A stretch of 64,000 nucleotides of DNA from Sycobia sp. Sy_11 (Eukaryota > Arthropoda > Insecta > Hymenoptera > Epichrysomallidae): positions 555,001 to 619,000 of the forward strand of contig JACCIC010000170.1 in assembly GCA_018907035.1 (NCBI GenBank). Reading direction: 5' to 3'. The notes beneath the pieces are model-generated. The model had not been told where the DNA came from, searched no databases, and was given only the letters and a program-made list of their open reading frames with translations. Each line of letters starts with the position of its first letter. Within the stretch, counting starts at the first letter, position 1. The position numbers and the translations under genes were made by a program. This document shows, in pieces, positions 41,049 through 53,704 of this stretch.

Positions 41049-42677
41049 ATGTTGAAATATATTTTAGCATCCATTACTATATCTTTCTGTCACTTATCAT
41101 CCAGGTAATGTATTGAAATATTCTATTAGAATTAATTTTAATATTTATAGTAAGTGGAAATTAATCGTGAATTCTTGTATTATAGTATAATTTTATAAGA
41201 ATCGTGGTAATTGTCATCATAAACTTATATAATTATATAACTATGCATAAAGACAATAATAAAGCAGATAAAATCAAGTGTAATCGATTATTTATAAAAT
41301 AAATTGGAATAGGACTTATGTAAAAATTAGAAAGTGTTGAGATGTCTCAAATTTTAAACGATTCTATGAATTGTATAATGAACAAAATAAAATTTTTGAT
41401 GAAATATTCTAATGAATGTTGATAAATTTTTTTATTAGAAATACAATTTTTATTATTACTTACTGATTTTTTGAAAATGTATTTACGAAGTCTTAGAGTA
41501 AACTAATAAAATAAAAAATTAAGAATAAATAGTATGATTGTAAAATTTTACTGTTAAAGTTGAGGTTAAATAAAGCTACTTTGTTTAATGAACTAAGATA
41601 TCTGTGGATTCTGATATCTTAGATACCTCCAGATCCAGGACTGATAATAGTAAATAGAAATACTTATTATTACAGTCCTCTTATATATTATAATTTTTTA
41701 TTTCGTATATAACATTTAGATTTCAAGTTGGTAATGAAAATATAATAGAACAAACTAAATATGTTCGAATAAAGAAATCGCTGTACTCATTTACATTATC
41801 GTATTAGTGTATTAATATTAGTTTGTGTAGTATTGTTAGTCCAAAATGGACATGTGACAAATACTTGAAATCAACGTGTATTAATTTTAAGATAAATTAT
41901 TTCACAGCGGTCAAAAATATACTCAACTAACATTTCTCCAGAGATCACCTGTAAGTGCATTTTATGTGTATCGAGATGAGTTAGTAAATGAAATGTATAG
42001 TGTAGATCAGGTGAATGCTAGCTCAATGATTAATTTAATTGAACTGACGGCGATGAACGCATCAAAATGGGTTATACATGGATTAGATGCTTTTAATTCG
42101 AATGGGCACTGGATGATGAAATGTACAAATATTAACGGAGAATATCTAGAATATCGAAATATGGTTCCCGAGATGGCTTTCCTACATGAGTTGAAATCAT
42201 ATTGGCCTTGCTTTTATTCAGGTGTAAAACATGAACAAAATTGGGCAGCCATTTACGATTACAGTGGATCTTGTGTTTCTACAACGCCACGGGCATACTT
42301 TCAAACTGCTATGGAGCTGTCGATATTATACAATATGGGAGACGTCCTTCGAAATTCTGGAATTGAGCTAGGTAGTAGCCATTTGTTGCAGCATATTATT
42401 AATGCCATAATGCAGTATTTGGGATTCAGACCCTCCTTAAAATGTCTGCAAGCTCAGGTATAATCTAATAACTGTAATTAATTTAGTCAAATTTTTCATT
42501 GGAATCTGATTTTTTTTGTATGTATCATTTTAGGACCCTGAGCAACAATATCTTTTAGAAGTTCGCTTATGTTTCAATAGAGAACGCGAGTTAAGTCACT
42601 GCATTCACAATTTGCCTGATGACTGTGATGAAAGTAAAAAAATTATCTATCGTGATTGGCCACCAACTGAGTATTGA
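41049..42677 (+). CDS. Secreted RNase T2-like pseudoenzyme, copy 2
   Basis: Exons 41049-41104, 41908-42457 and 42534-42677 make an uninterrupted 249-residue reading frame. Intron 1 falls after the second base of a codon and intron 2 between codons, as in the other copies. Residues 1-18 form a signal peptide. The CAS1-like motif WVIHGLD has His76. LKSYWPC is at 114-120. The CAS2-aligned segment runs from Trp131 to Cys141 and reads NWAAIYDYSGSC, so His, Glu, Lys and His of active RNase T2 are Ala133, Ile134, Tyr137 and Ser138. The C-terminal exon has LLEVRLCFNRE followed by two more Cys, which closely follows the end of insect T2 enzymes. AATAAA is at 42792. The family call is firm; the function of a catalytically stripped T2 fold is unknown. 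The pseudogene at 47.9 kb is its closest relative in the window. Confidence 0.87.
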
Positions 42678-42797
42678 TATTTTGTATAATTTTATGTCAC
42701 AAGCTGTATTATAAATGATATTTGTTCGAGAAGCTCTTTCCGTCAAAAACGTAGATTGAAATATTTCAGTACCTAATATAATGTTTGAACAAATAAA

Positions 42798-44518
42798 ATT
42801 TGTGTAATGAAATATATTTCGAATATCTTTGTTTATAATATATACGTTGCTCTATTTTTCTTTATTAGTTTTGATTTATATAGAAATTATCAAGATGATT
42901 TATAGAATATTTTTTGCAAGAATTAATAGAATATTCTTGATTATTCTGGACTATTAGGGAACTGTACATACTAATTTTAATGCTAACAATCTCAATATTG
43001 TGAACAAAATTAATAAAAATCATTAACATCAATGAGATGCTCCCACTGACTGTTACTGATCGCTACTTTATAAAAACTCTAGAGCTTGGATCTGATACTG
43101 TAGCACCTGATGGTCGTCAGTAGTGAATCGGTCATCTATGTTAATTTTAATCTTTTCCTCGTGAGTATGGGATTAGCCAAGGTCAAATCTACTATTGATG
43201 ATTTATCCTGCTTAATGTGGTTTATAACTGTTTCTGTCTTAAGGATCTTCTGCTCTAATATGGTAATAATATTAAAATAATAAGAGTACCTCTGTTAATC
43301 CTCGAGCTGTCCAACTCCGCTTTCCATGCACTGATGTCCACTTCGATAATTAGTAAACTCGAGCATTGTATAGTTTTCACTATTATATATCATCAAGGGT
43401 GCTGTTTAATATATCAATAGTATTATTGGGTGGTTAGTAACAACTTTATAATCTTATACTAGTGACCGCAACCCAAATGAAGCATGGTTTGAAAAACGGC
43501 ATTTTGTTACATATATGGCGTTTACCAATCAACCAGACTGTCTCTCCGACTACTGCTGTCCATAACCTAGCTGCAAATAGAGAAATTCCTGTACTAATAA
43601 CTAACCGGAATAATATCAATTTTCTCCTGTTCTATAAGCTTAAATAAGAGGTTCTGTAAAGTTCGCAGCAATTATTATTTGATTGAAAAACCTTAGCTAT
43701 TATCCTTCTGTTATTCCAATGTCCCTACAGTTGGTTTTTTGTTTGTCTTATAATCTTTGGCAATATGCAGTCACTTACGATATTTAAATCATAGTCCAAA
43801 TATGTAAAATGGCCTTGTATTCTCAATTGCCTGATGAAATTTTAAACACCTATTTATACGCTGAAGAACTTGACAATGAATCCAGCCAATATGACATTTC
43901 GATGTCTTTAATAGTTAATTTGTGGACACCGCAGAAAATAAGATCGTTATTGTTTGTATAGTACAATATGGCGCCCAAGGTCTCACATTCTAAGTTGGCA
44001 CATGGCCTGTACATATTTCTTTAGTTATGACTTATTGCACATACTTTCCGAATACAAGTGACTCCATCTATAAACAGGATAGTTATTATTGCTTTATATA
44101 CTGTCACCTTTTTTCGTAAATTTAGTATCAATTATAATTCATTATGAGATTGATTTTTGTTTCTTTGAAAATAAATTTTAACAATATTTTTAATTCTCAA
44201 ATTGGCAGGGATACATATTTAAATGTATATGCTTAATATTTTAAAGGATATCGGTCTTTTTCTTACATATTTTGAAAAAATTAAGTTTTTTTTTAATAGA
44301 GATATCAGTGTTAACTATACAGTTATTGTAGATGTCTTAAATAAGCAATAAAATGTTTAAGGAGACGTTTTCAACGAATAGTTAATAATAATCAAAGAGT
44401 TAATAGATGCCTTATCTATATACAGATGTTATTCTTTTATACGACGACCGATCATCCGTGCCTAAAACAGCAATGAATGTATTAGTGTTATGCGATAATG
44501 TATAATAATTGTTTTCAT
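42798..44518. other. No intact gene; possible chemoreceptor relic
   Basis: On the minus strand at about 43430-44020, broken open segments separated by stops contain pieces such as NRCLKFHQAIEN that recall insect odorant receptors. The match is short and from memory, so I do not call a gene. Confidence 0.2.
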
Positions 44519-44535
44519 TTATCTGCTACAGAAAA
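44519..44535 (+). promoter_or_regulatory. Shared upstream motif, RNase T2-like copy 3
   Basis: TTATCTGCTACAGAAAA, one base different from the copy 2 motif, 272 nt before the start codon. Confidence 0.35.
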
Positions 44536-44790
44536 GCATTGATCGATGCGTAGAACTCAATTAACGATATGTATATATGGAAAATATTCAAATTACTTTT
44601 GAGTTTCTTGTTCTTAAAGAAATCATCAGAAAAAATATCTTTGTGTGTATAGTTGATTTTATTTGGCTATAATATCATTAAATATAAAAAATCAGACATT
44701 TATGGAAGTCGATCTGAACTAAGCTTACGTTGAACTTAAATAGATGCTTCCAACATAAAATTAATCGAAGTCTGAACATATTTCTTAAAA

Positions 44791-46468
44791 ATGTTAAAAT
44801 ATATTTTATCACTGTCCATCATATCTTTTTGTTATTCAATACCGAGGTAAAGTATTATACTTTATTACAATTACAATTTATTTCAACTGTGCATTAATAA
44901 TTTAGCGACTATTCTAAATTCTGAAAACTTTATCAATTTAAACATTTAATATAAGAAATTGGTAATATTTGGTTAGATATAAATTGTTCATAAAGTACTT
45001 ATTGAAGTATGCGTCACGCATCATAAATTACAGTTGCATTAACTATATTATCATACTGTAAAGGAAGAAGCGGTACAATTCATATCACATTTTATTACTT
45101 TTGTCATAGTTTAAAGTTATGTTATAAATATAATAAATGAGTTATAACTAATAAGAAGAAAAAATGATTCAATACAAAAAAAGTTTTGTTATGATCATTC
45201 GTCGTTATACATATGATAAAAATTGAAAGGTAATGAGCTATTAAAATATTTAGAGAAACATCATTATAGTGCATATACTATATGTATAGGAAGCATATAC
45301 TATATGTTTTTGTCTCATGAACTATATCTAGCTAAAACATATTGTTTGTCAATATGCATGGAAGTATAGTATTTACTTTGGCGCAACACCGCTAACATAG
45401 ACGTAGTACTGGATGGCAATATTGTACAAATTTGCCAAAGGTGATTCAAATAATCAATGATAAAGATGAAAGAAGTTCTTTGCGGATGTGTGTTTTTTTA
45501 TATTAGTTAGTCAATGATATGAGTCAAACGTTAGAAAATGATAGGTTGCTTTGAGAGAAAGTTGTATCTCTCTCTTTACCCCCCCCTCTCTCTTTAATTA
45601 AAAATTAGCTAAAGTAGTAGGTCTAATTTAAGATACGCCTCTAATAAATACTTTAAATAAAAATATATTAATTTTAACACAAATTTGTTTTCATCAGTGA
45701 ACATGAATTGGCTCAATTCGTATTTATTCAACGATCACCTGTAAGTGCATTTTATGCTTATCATGGCGCATTAAACAATAGGTATGGAAATATAAATCAG
45801 TTAGCTCATCGTTGGACACCAAATTTAATAGAACTCTCAAGACTACCTTCATCAAAATGGCTTGTGCATGCATGGAACGCTTTAGATGACGACTATAACA
45901 TAATGGAAAATTGTACAGATTCGTACGGGCAGCCTAGGAAATATGAGAGTATGGTCCCCGAAGAAGTTTTTAAGGAAGAGCTCAAATCATTCTGGCCTAG
46001 CACTCTAACAGGTGTATCGCACGAAGAAAATTGGGCAGCAGTTTACGATCGCAGTGGATCTTGTATTTCTCCTACTCCAGAGGAATACTTTCAACTTTCT
46101 ATCCAGCTGGTGAATTCCTATCAAATGGGACGCATACTTCCATATGCTGGAATTGAGATAGGTAGCAGGCATTTCTTACAAGAGATTGCTTTTAGTTTAC
46201 TACAGTTCATGAGATTTCGTCCATATTTAAAATGTCTGCCAGATAATGAGGTAGAATTAAACAATCAAAATGCATCTAGTAAAACTTTTTATCATTATTT
46301 TAATTTGTCCTTTATTTATTATTTCAGAACCCTGAACAGCAATATCTTCTAGAAATTCAATTATGTTTAAATAGTGAACGCGAGTTAATTAATTGCTTTC
46401 GCAATTTACCTGACGACTGTGATGAAAATAAAGAAATTGTTTACCCAGATTGGCCAACAGACCAGTAA
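44791..46468 (+). CDS. Secreted RNase T2-like pseudoenzyme, copy 3 (most divergent)
   Basis: Exons 44791-44846, 45698-46250 and 46328-46468 give 249 residues. Exon 2 is 553 nt, one codon longer than in the other intact copies, with the extra residue near its 3' end. The signal peptide is residues 1-18. CAS1 is altered to WLVHAWN: the His is kept but the usual HGL is lost. The CAS2-aligned stretch is NWAAVYDRSGSC, so all four catalytic positions are replaced (Ala, Val, Arg, Ser). The Cys after WP, seen in copies 1 and 2, is Ser here, leaving six cysteines in the mature chain, against seven in those copies. The donor at 46251 (GTAGAA) is weak, and reading through intron 2 stays open for about 100 nt, so a longer unspliced form is possible. 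Exon 3 keeps LLEIQLCLNSE and the two following Cys. Polyadenylation signals occur near 46520. Confidence 0.84.
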
Positions 46469-46529
46469 GAATATTTTGTATTTTATGCCACTTATACCTC
46501 TGGTCCATCTTATCATATTAAATAATAAA

Positions 46530-47908
46530 TAAATTAATAATTATGTTGCCTGTTGTTCAATTTTCTCCTGCTTAGTACAATAATAATATTTCTCACAATG
46601 AATCTAAGACCTACTTTGACACGTTAATTTTGAAGCATGTAAGTCGCGTGTACAAGAATCGAATATGATTGTCCGCGGCCGCTTTCCTCATTTCCCAATA
46701 TTTTATATATGATAATTGAATGGCCGAGTGAAAAAACGGAAATCTTTCCTCAGGAAGTTTAACGGAGAGTTAAACGGTCTTATTTTATGTTATAGCGAAA
46801 AGCCTATTTGATTAAATAAATAATATGTTCTGTACTTGAAATAAATACTTTATAAATTATGTTTACTGTCAAAAAAGTATCATTAGTGGCTTTTTTGAGA
46901 GTAATATTATTTATACCGTGAGATATCGTACTATTTGAACCTGTGAAAGTTATTATAGCAAAAATGATACACAAAGAGCATAAATGTAAACAATATCAAT
47001 AAACAATATCAAGCCAGTTAAATTATTAGGAAAACATCTGATTAAGCTAATTTAGAGATAAACACCTGTTGGCAAGGAAAGCTCTTAGCCACAAAGTTGA
47101 ATCAGAGTTCGATTAAAAACAGATTTTACGAAATATCACAAGTTGATTTTTCTCACATGAAAACTAAGCTTTTCACTATTGATTATGATTTAAGTAGAAA
47201 GGAAATATCCCGAAGTATCTTTGGAAAGCTTTGAATAATATTTTTAGTAAAGAAATATACGTAAACTAATATATTTAGTAACGTTAGGTTTTATCTGGAC
47301 GTTAGATATCTATAGGGAATCACTATCAGAATGATGAACAAAGTTAGAAAAACAAATTTTTATAATCAAATATATAAATTCGAATGATTTAATATGTTAA
47401 GAAATATTATTCAAAATTGGCATTTTTTTTTAGTAAATTAGAATAAACTTAAGCAAGTATTTAGTTTACGCTATATTCTTGTGGGATGTTTTATTTGAAA
47501 AGTCGATTTTCTAAAAGAATTTTTAAAAACCTAGCCTGCGAACCGCGACTTGTCGTGCATATTATAAACATCCAAAAAAAGCTGCACAATGTATGATATA
47601 AGGTGAACTTTGAATTGCGAACAAAATATGTACGTAACTTAATAATACCAGTAGTCGTTGAGAAATGTAGAAGAGATCGTAAATTTTCACATTTCTAATA
47701 AATTCATAATTATGCCATTCTTTCTATAATCGGATAGTTTGATTCAACCATTAGGTATGTCGTAAGGTATTTGATATTTGAAAAGACCGATATCAAACAA
47801 GTAACCAATAAATATTGACTCGAAATCTTTCAATAAATTTATTAAAAACTAAAATTTGAAAATTTCGCCAAATGCTGCATCATTATAGTTCATTAGAGAA
47901 ATTGACAG
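46530..47908. other. No gene seen before pseudogene copy 4
   Basis: AT-rich. I looked here for the missing signal-peptide exon of copy 4 and found none. Confidence 0.5.
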
Positions 47909-48668
47909 CGCACCTGAATCTCGTATTTCTTCAGCAATCGACAGTAAGCGCATTATTTTCTTTTCGGGACGAATTAGTAAATTATATTTAAACTACAGAG
48001 CAGACAAATGCTTGCGCGGTACAAAATTCACGCGAACTGGCCATGTTAAATGCATCAAAATGGCTTATACATGGACTAGATGCTTTCTCTTCGAACGGCA
48101 ACTAGTTGATGAACAGTTTAGATCATCAGGGACAATCTCCACAATACCAGAATATGGTTCCCGAGACAACTTTTCTGAATGAGTTGAAAACAGATTGGCC
48201 CTCCTGTTATCCAGATTCAACACATGAAGAAAATTGGGCAACCGTTAACGATTACAGTGGATCTTGTATTTATTCAATGCCACGGTCATACTTTCAAACT
48301 GCTATGGAGCTGTCGAATTTATACAATATGGGAGACGTCCTTGGAAATTCTGGAATCGGGCTAGGTAGCAGCCATTTATTGTCGCATATTATCAATTTCA
48401 TAATGCAGTATTTGAAATTGCGAACCTACTTACAATGCCTGCCAGCTAAGGTATACTCTAATATCTATATAATTCGTTTAATCAAATTTTACATTGCAAA
48501 TTGCATTTTTATTATATGTGTCAATTTTAGCTTCAGGAACAATATCTTGTAGATGATTATTTATGTTACATTAGAGATCATTTATTAACTCATTGCCTTT
48601 ACAATCTAGCTGATAGATATGATCATGATAAAGCAATTATTTATCGTGATTGGCCAAGAATGGAGTAA
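47909..48668 (+). pseudogene. RNase T2-like pseudogene, copy 4
   Basis: Remnants of exon 2 (about 47909-48450) and exon 3 (48531-48668) sit in array order between copies 3 and 5. Exon 2 has in-frame stops at 47989-47991 (TAA) and 48103-48105 (TAG), and a probable one-base frame slip near its start. No signal-peptide exon was found upstream. It keeps WLIHGLDAF, NWATVNDYSGSC and YFQTAMELSNLYNMGDVL, which places it nearest to copy 2. Two otherwise conserved cysteines are lost, one after the CAS1 region and one near the C-terminus. Exon 3 is still open to its stop, and its splice sites look usable, so the gene may have decayed recently. A short product from 48106 onward is possible in principle but would lack a signal peptide. 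Confidence 0.82.
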
Positions 48669-49494
48669 TCAAATTTTGCGCAGTTTTATTCTCAAACTTA
48701 TGTTGAAAATCTGGTTCAGTCTCCATATTATTGCACAAGTTACTAGCCAAGAAAAAAAGTAAGAGTAAGTTCAGTCGAATTCTCCCCTGTTCATTCCACA
48801 AATTCAAAATACGTTTTTCTAGAATTAGTGCACAATCTTCTCAAAATCGCTCGGATTTCGAATAAAAAAAATTATACCTTTTTAATGAGAATACAAAAAT
48901 GAATCGAACTAGTATTAGTCAGATAAGATACCTGGAGAAAAATTCTGAGTATCCTATTATAATGAAATTTATTGTACTGTTACATGGAGAATTTCATCGA
49001 ATGAAATATAAAATACTCATTAACACATATTCAATTTCGTTATTCCCAAGGCTCTAAGTCGCAAATTTATTCTTTTCCGATTACATTTTATAAAATTAGA
49101 ATCGTTTTTATTTAATAACAAAAGTATGTGTGAATATACTATTTTTTAGACCATCGTGAATCCGTATGCAACAGAATTTTCTGTGAAGTAATTACTTTAT
49201 ACAAATATAAAAAAATTAGTTGGTTAGAAATTTAATTTCAATTAAAATAAATTAAATAGTTCAAATTACTAAAACACAATTTAGTATTCATAGCTTATGC
49301 AGAGTGATACATCTGATCATGTCAATTTTTTTAATTCAATATATCTGATAATATAGATGACAAGGACATTCAAAAATCTTGGTTTGCCTTGAATATTTCA
49401 ATCATTACCTGGTGAAGCTCATTCAGCTCATTTCACTCATTTCAAATTAAAGTTCGTTTACTGCTACTTTTAAGAGAGCTTTTTTATTTTAGAT

Positions 49495-49550
<56 letters not shown>

Positions 49551-50414
49551 CATTTATATAGAGTTATTTTCGTATAATTTTATAAATATAATCGAAGCTG
49601 ATTTACTGAAAGATTCAAACATTATTATTGTACTGTTCTAGTTTTACAAAAAATATCCATTAGAAAAACTGATTTTTATTAAATAACAAGATTGAGGCTA
49701 AGTTAGATCCTACACTTGATATTATACGAAATTTGTAATATTGAAAAGAAAAATTAGCAATTAATTATACCATATTCAATGTATACAATTATTGTTATAG
49801 ATTTACTACTAAATAAAAAATCATAATACAATTTTTTGTAAATTATAAATAATACAGATAAAAGAAATTAAATTTAAAAATAAAAAGTTATACTGTATTA
49901 ATGCCAGAAATCGTTTTTTTATTGTTGTTACTAGAAGATTCTAGCAGATTTGTATCTGTCTATTTATTCTAGCAGATAAATAAAATTTACATAACGATTT
50001 CCTGATATATTATTTAAATAATATTATTTATTATGATACAGTCTAAAAAGTTTGTTGGCATTTTTTGAATGGATTATATTTTTCATGAGAGTATATTCTT
50101 GAAAATACTAATTACTTCATTATTTATGTTCTTATTTAGATAATGTTTCTAAATGTCTAAATAGGGAATAGAAGAAATTTCAAAAATATTTGTCAATAAT
50201 GATAAAGGCTTAATTTTTTTTAAACAATAATTCTTCTTAGAAATATTGAAAAAATGAAGTCTTCTTCATTAGATGTTAATCGTCGAAAAATTAATAAGTT
50301 TTAGATTTTTCAAACAGGTAATAAAATCGTTGAAAAGATTTGAATAATAAAAAACGTTCCAACAATGGAAAATTAAATAGTTATTTTATGAATGTTCAAG
50401 ATGTTGCCATATAC
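48669..50414. other. AT-rich DNA, no gene seen
   Basis: Stops dense in all frames; contains the AT microsatellite at 49499-49548. Confidence 0.6.
49499..49548. repeat. (AT)n microsatellite
   Basis: About 50 bp of alternating AT between pseudogene copy 4 and copy 5. Confidence 0.95.
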
Positions 50415-50510
50415 GAAGGTCGATATTTTTATAATATACATATTATACAGCGTTGTAACTAATGTTAATAATATATTATCTAAAATTAAATTTTTTATCT
50501 GATACCAAAA
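50415..50510 (+). promoter_or_regulatory. Shared upstream module, RNase T2-like copy 5
   Basis: Contains GAAGGTCGAT followed by a TTTTTATAATATACATAT stretch, and TTATCTGATACCAAAA at 50495-50510, in the same order as before copy 2. Confidence 0.35.
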
Positions 50511-50745
50511 AGATTACATCATTATGCATAATTCATTTAACTATAATTAGATCTTTTTACAGTTAATATCAACTAATAAATATATCTGCATGCCGTGTGT
50601 TCAATCTCATTTTCCAAAAAGTAATATCATAAAATTTGAAAATTATTTTAGTCGGAGTGAATGTTAACGAAAATTTTTAGATCGTATTAAACTTAGCAAT
50701 TTCTCACATCAAATTCCTACATCATCCAAAGATAATTCTTGAAAA

Positions 50746-52603
50746 ATGATAAAATACGTCTTAGCATTCTCAATTATATCTTTTTGCTATTCGATGCCAA
50801 GGTAAAGTATGAAAATATTTTCTTATATTTAACCACGAATTGCAGAATTGCATTTAGTCATTTAGTAATTATAACATAATATTATATATTATATAGTATG
50901 TTATCCATAAGAGTACCTGAATCTTTTCCGTGCTATCTGCATTCAATATTGTAGCTACACGCATATGAATTTTTGTTAAATGCTTCATACAATTTATAAA
51001 AAATAGCTAATTTTTTATGAATTGTACAACAAACTTGTAATAAGGAATCCAAATAACATATAGAACATGAAATTACTTTAGTATTCCTTACTTAAGTATA
51101 ACTTCATAAGTACTAATTACTCAAGTATAACTGCATCGTCAGGCGAGTAATTCATCGAGACAGTGCTCTTGTATAAAAAGAAAATATTGTATTACGGTAT
51201 CTCTATCTTGTATTTTGCTACAACTCAATAATTCGTCGTGTACAAACAGGTCCAATTTCAACCAAGAGAAGTTTGAGCTCGGGCACACAGTGTCCCCAAT
51301 ATCGAGAAGCCATAGAAATATCGCGTTCGTAGGCTTAGCATGCTCCAATTGAGTGTAAAATATTTAGTACTAACATATTTGTACATTGCAATCATTCGAG
51401 TATAGAAAAAGAATTTTCCTTCTAAATTCATTCACTAGTTTAATAATTCTTCACAAAGTGTACAGAGACTGCAACAAAAAACTTACAAAACAAAATCCTT
51501 AAGTTGTACAATTAAAAAAATACATGATGATATTGAATGCAAATATATACCACAAATAGGAGATCACAAATTTTGAGCCTATGAGATCCTCAAAAGGAAA
51601 TATCCGTATCTTTTTCCATAAATATAGAATAACATTCTTTACATATTTGTATATTATCCAAACTTCAGATATAAGATAAAAATATTTCTTGACAATCACT
51701 CGAACAGAAACTTCCGACACTTGAAGAAACTGAGTCTCTTTTTTCGACCTTAATCCCTTAGTGCATAAACTACTATTCTAAATATTGCTTAGTAAAAGAG
51801 AATAATTCTATCAATAATTTTTTGTTAGCGAAATCGAGTATGCTGAACTAGTATTTATTCAACGATCGCCTGTAAGTGAATTTTACACTTATCGAGATGA
51901 ATTACTAAATACATTTGCAAGCATCCAGGATGTAGATGAAACCTCAATGGATAACTTAATGGGGCTGAGAGCCTTGAGTGCATCAAAATGGATTGTACAT
52001 GGACTAGATGCTTTTAATTGGAACGGTCAGTGGATGAAAAAATGTAAAGATGAACAGGGACGACCTCTAAAATATGAGAATATGGTTCTCGGAGCAAGTT
52101 TCAAAGAAGTCCTGAAACCACATTGGCATTCCCCTTACATAGGCGTAACACGCGAACAAAATTGGGCAGCAGTTTACGATCACGTTGGATGCTGTGTCGC
52201 ACCTACTCCTGTGGCATACTTTCGGAATGCAATGCAGTTGTCGAATGTATACAACATGGGAAATATTCTTGAAAGAGCTGAAATCGAACTAGGCGGCAGC
52301 TACTACTTAGACGAGCTTGTTAATGCCATCATACGATATACAAGAATTCGCCCCTACATAAAATGTGGACCAGCTGAGGTATAGACCAAGAATGATAATA
52401 ATTTTTAGTTGAAATTTTCTTTTCGACTTTTAATTTATATTGAATATATATTGTTTCAGGATTCTCGCTTCCAATATCTTTTAGAAATTCACTTGTGCCT
52501 CGACAGACAACGCAGTTTAATTAACTGCGTGAATCCTATTCCTGATGAATGTACCGACAATAAAAAAATTATTTATCGCAATTGGCCAACAATAGGGCAA
52601 TAA
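50746..52603 (+). CDS. Secreted RNase T2-like pseudoenzyme, copy 5
   Basis: Exons 50746-50801, 51829-52378 and 52460-52603 give 249 residues with the array's standard intron phases. Residues 1-18 are a signal peptide. CAS1 is WIVHGLDAF with the His kept. The element before CAS2 is HWHSPYIGV instead of YWPC, and the CAS2-aligned segment is NWAAVYDHVGCC. Active-site His, Glu, Lys and His are thus Ala, Val, His and Val. A new Cys precedes the conserved one, while the Cys seen after WP in copies 1 and 2 is gone. The C-terminal exon has LLEIHLCLDRQ and two more Cys. Exon 1 and its flanks are identical to those of copy 6 over about 80 nt, although exon 2 has diverged clearly. AATAAA is at 52827. 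Intron 1 holds an unexplained open stretch on the opposite strand. Confidence 0.86.
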
Positions 52604-52832
52604 TACTTAATATTATATTTTATATTTTTCCAAGTTGTGTTTAAAATCTGATTCTGTTCTAGAAATATCTTAACCGATAAGAACAACGGGCAGAAAATTA
52701 AAAACTCAAAAGCTTGAGGGTATAATACTACATAACTGAAGTTAATTTCGAACGATCAAAGCGCTCTAGAAAACCACATTCGAAATATATCGTGAATAAT
52801 TTTGTTGGGCAATATCAAATTGTTTAAATAAA

Positions 52833-53648
52833 ATATATCATTCACAGTTTTACTAAAATGGCTTTTTCATTTAATATTTTATATTATCTCTCTTCTGATT
52901 TCATTGACTTTTTTTATTTGGAATGCAACATCAAGACAATATATTCACATTATATTTATCTTCCAAGGAAAGGTACAGAAAAAAGGATTTTCTTGGTTCT
53001 ACTCTATATTATTTTATTTGATTTATCGACTACAGTTTCGGCTGTCACAGTAATCTCAAAATGCAATAAAATTTGAAGAACTATACAACAAAACATAATG
53101 GTCTTACATCGGTAACGTTATAATTTAGTCTATGCAGGTCTACGAAATAATTAAATTAATTATAGTAAACTTTCAGAACGATAAATCTTTTCCTAATGTA
53201 GCGTTTCCTTTCTGTTTAGGAGGCGCAATGAAATTGATTATATCATAAGTAACATTCATATAGTCATTTATTGCTCTAGTTATATTTATTATTTTAAGTA
53301 TCTAACCTCTTACTGTTCTTCACATAATGAATTAATTGATAATTTTGTGAATTTTTATCAGATACTTCACTTATTTTTTTAGTTTTCTGTGCATTAGACT
53401 TTTATCTTTATGACGCCCGAACACATTTCAAGGCGTAAACGAATTTTACTCCTTTTTCCTCATCTAAATTGCTTATAGATTCAGATATATGTTATCACAC
53501 TTTTCTAACATTCTGCATCCAAAAAAATTAAATTCAAAATCGCGAATGTCCAAAGTAGATATCCAGTACTTTTATAGTAATGTTTTTATAGGGAATTCTC
53601 ATAAATTATAAATATATTTACTATATTTTAATTAATATAGTTGTAATT

Positions 53649-53704
<56 letters not shown>

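Noticed and set aside
48106..48552. Copy 4 as a short functional gene
   Set aside because: It begins directly after a stop codon, lacks a signal peptide and CAS1 region, and reads into the intron.
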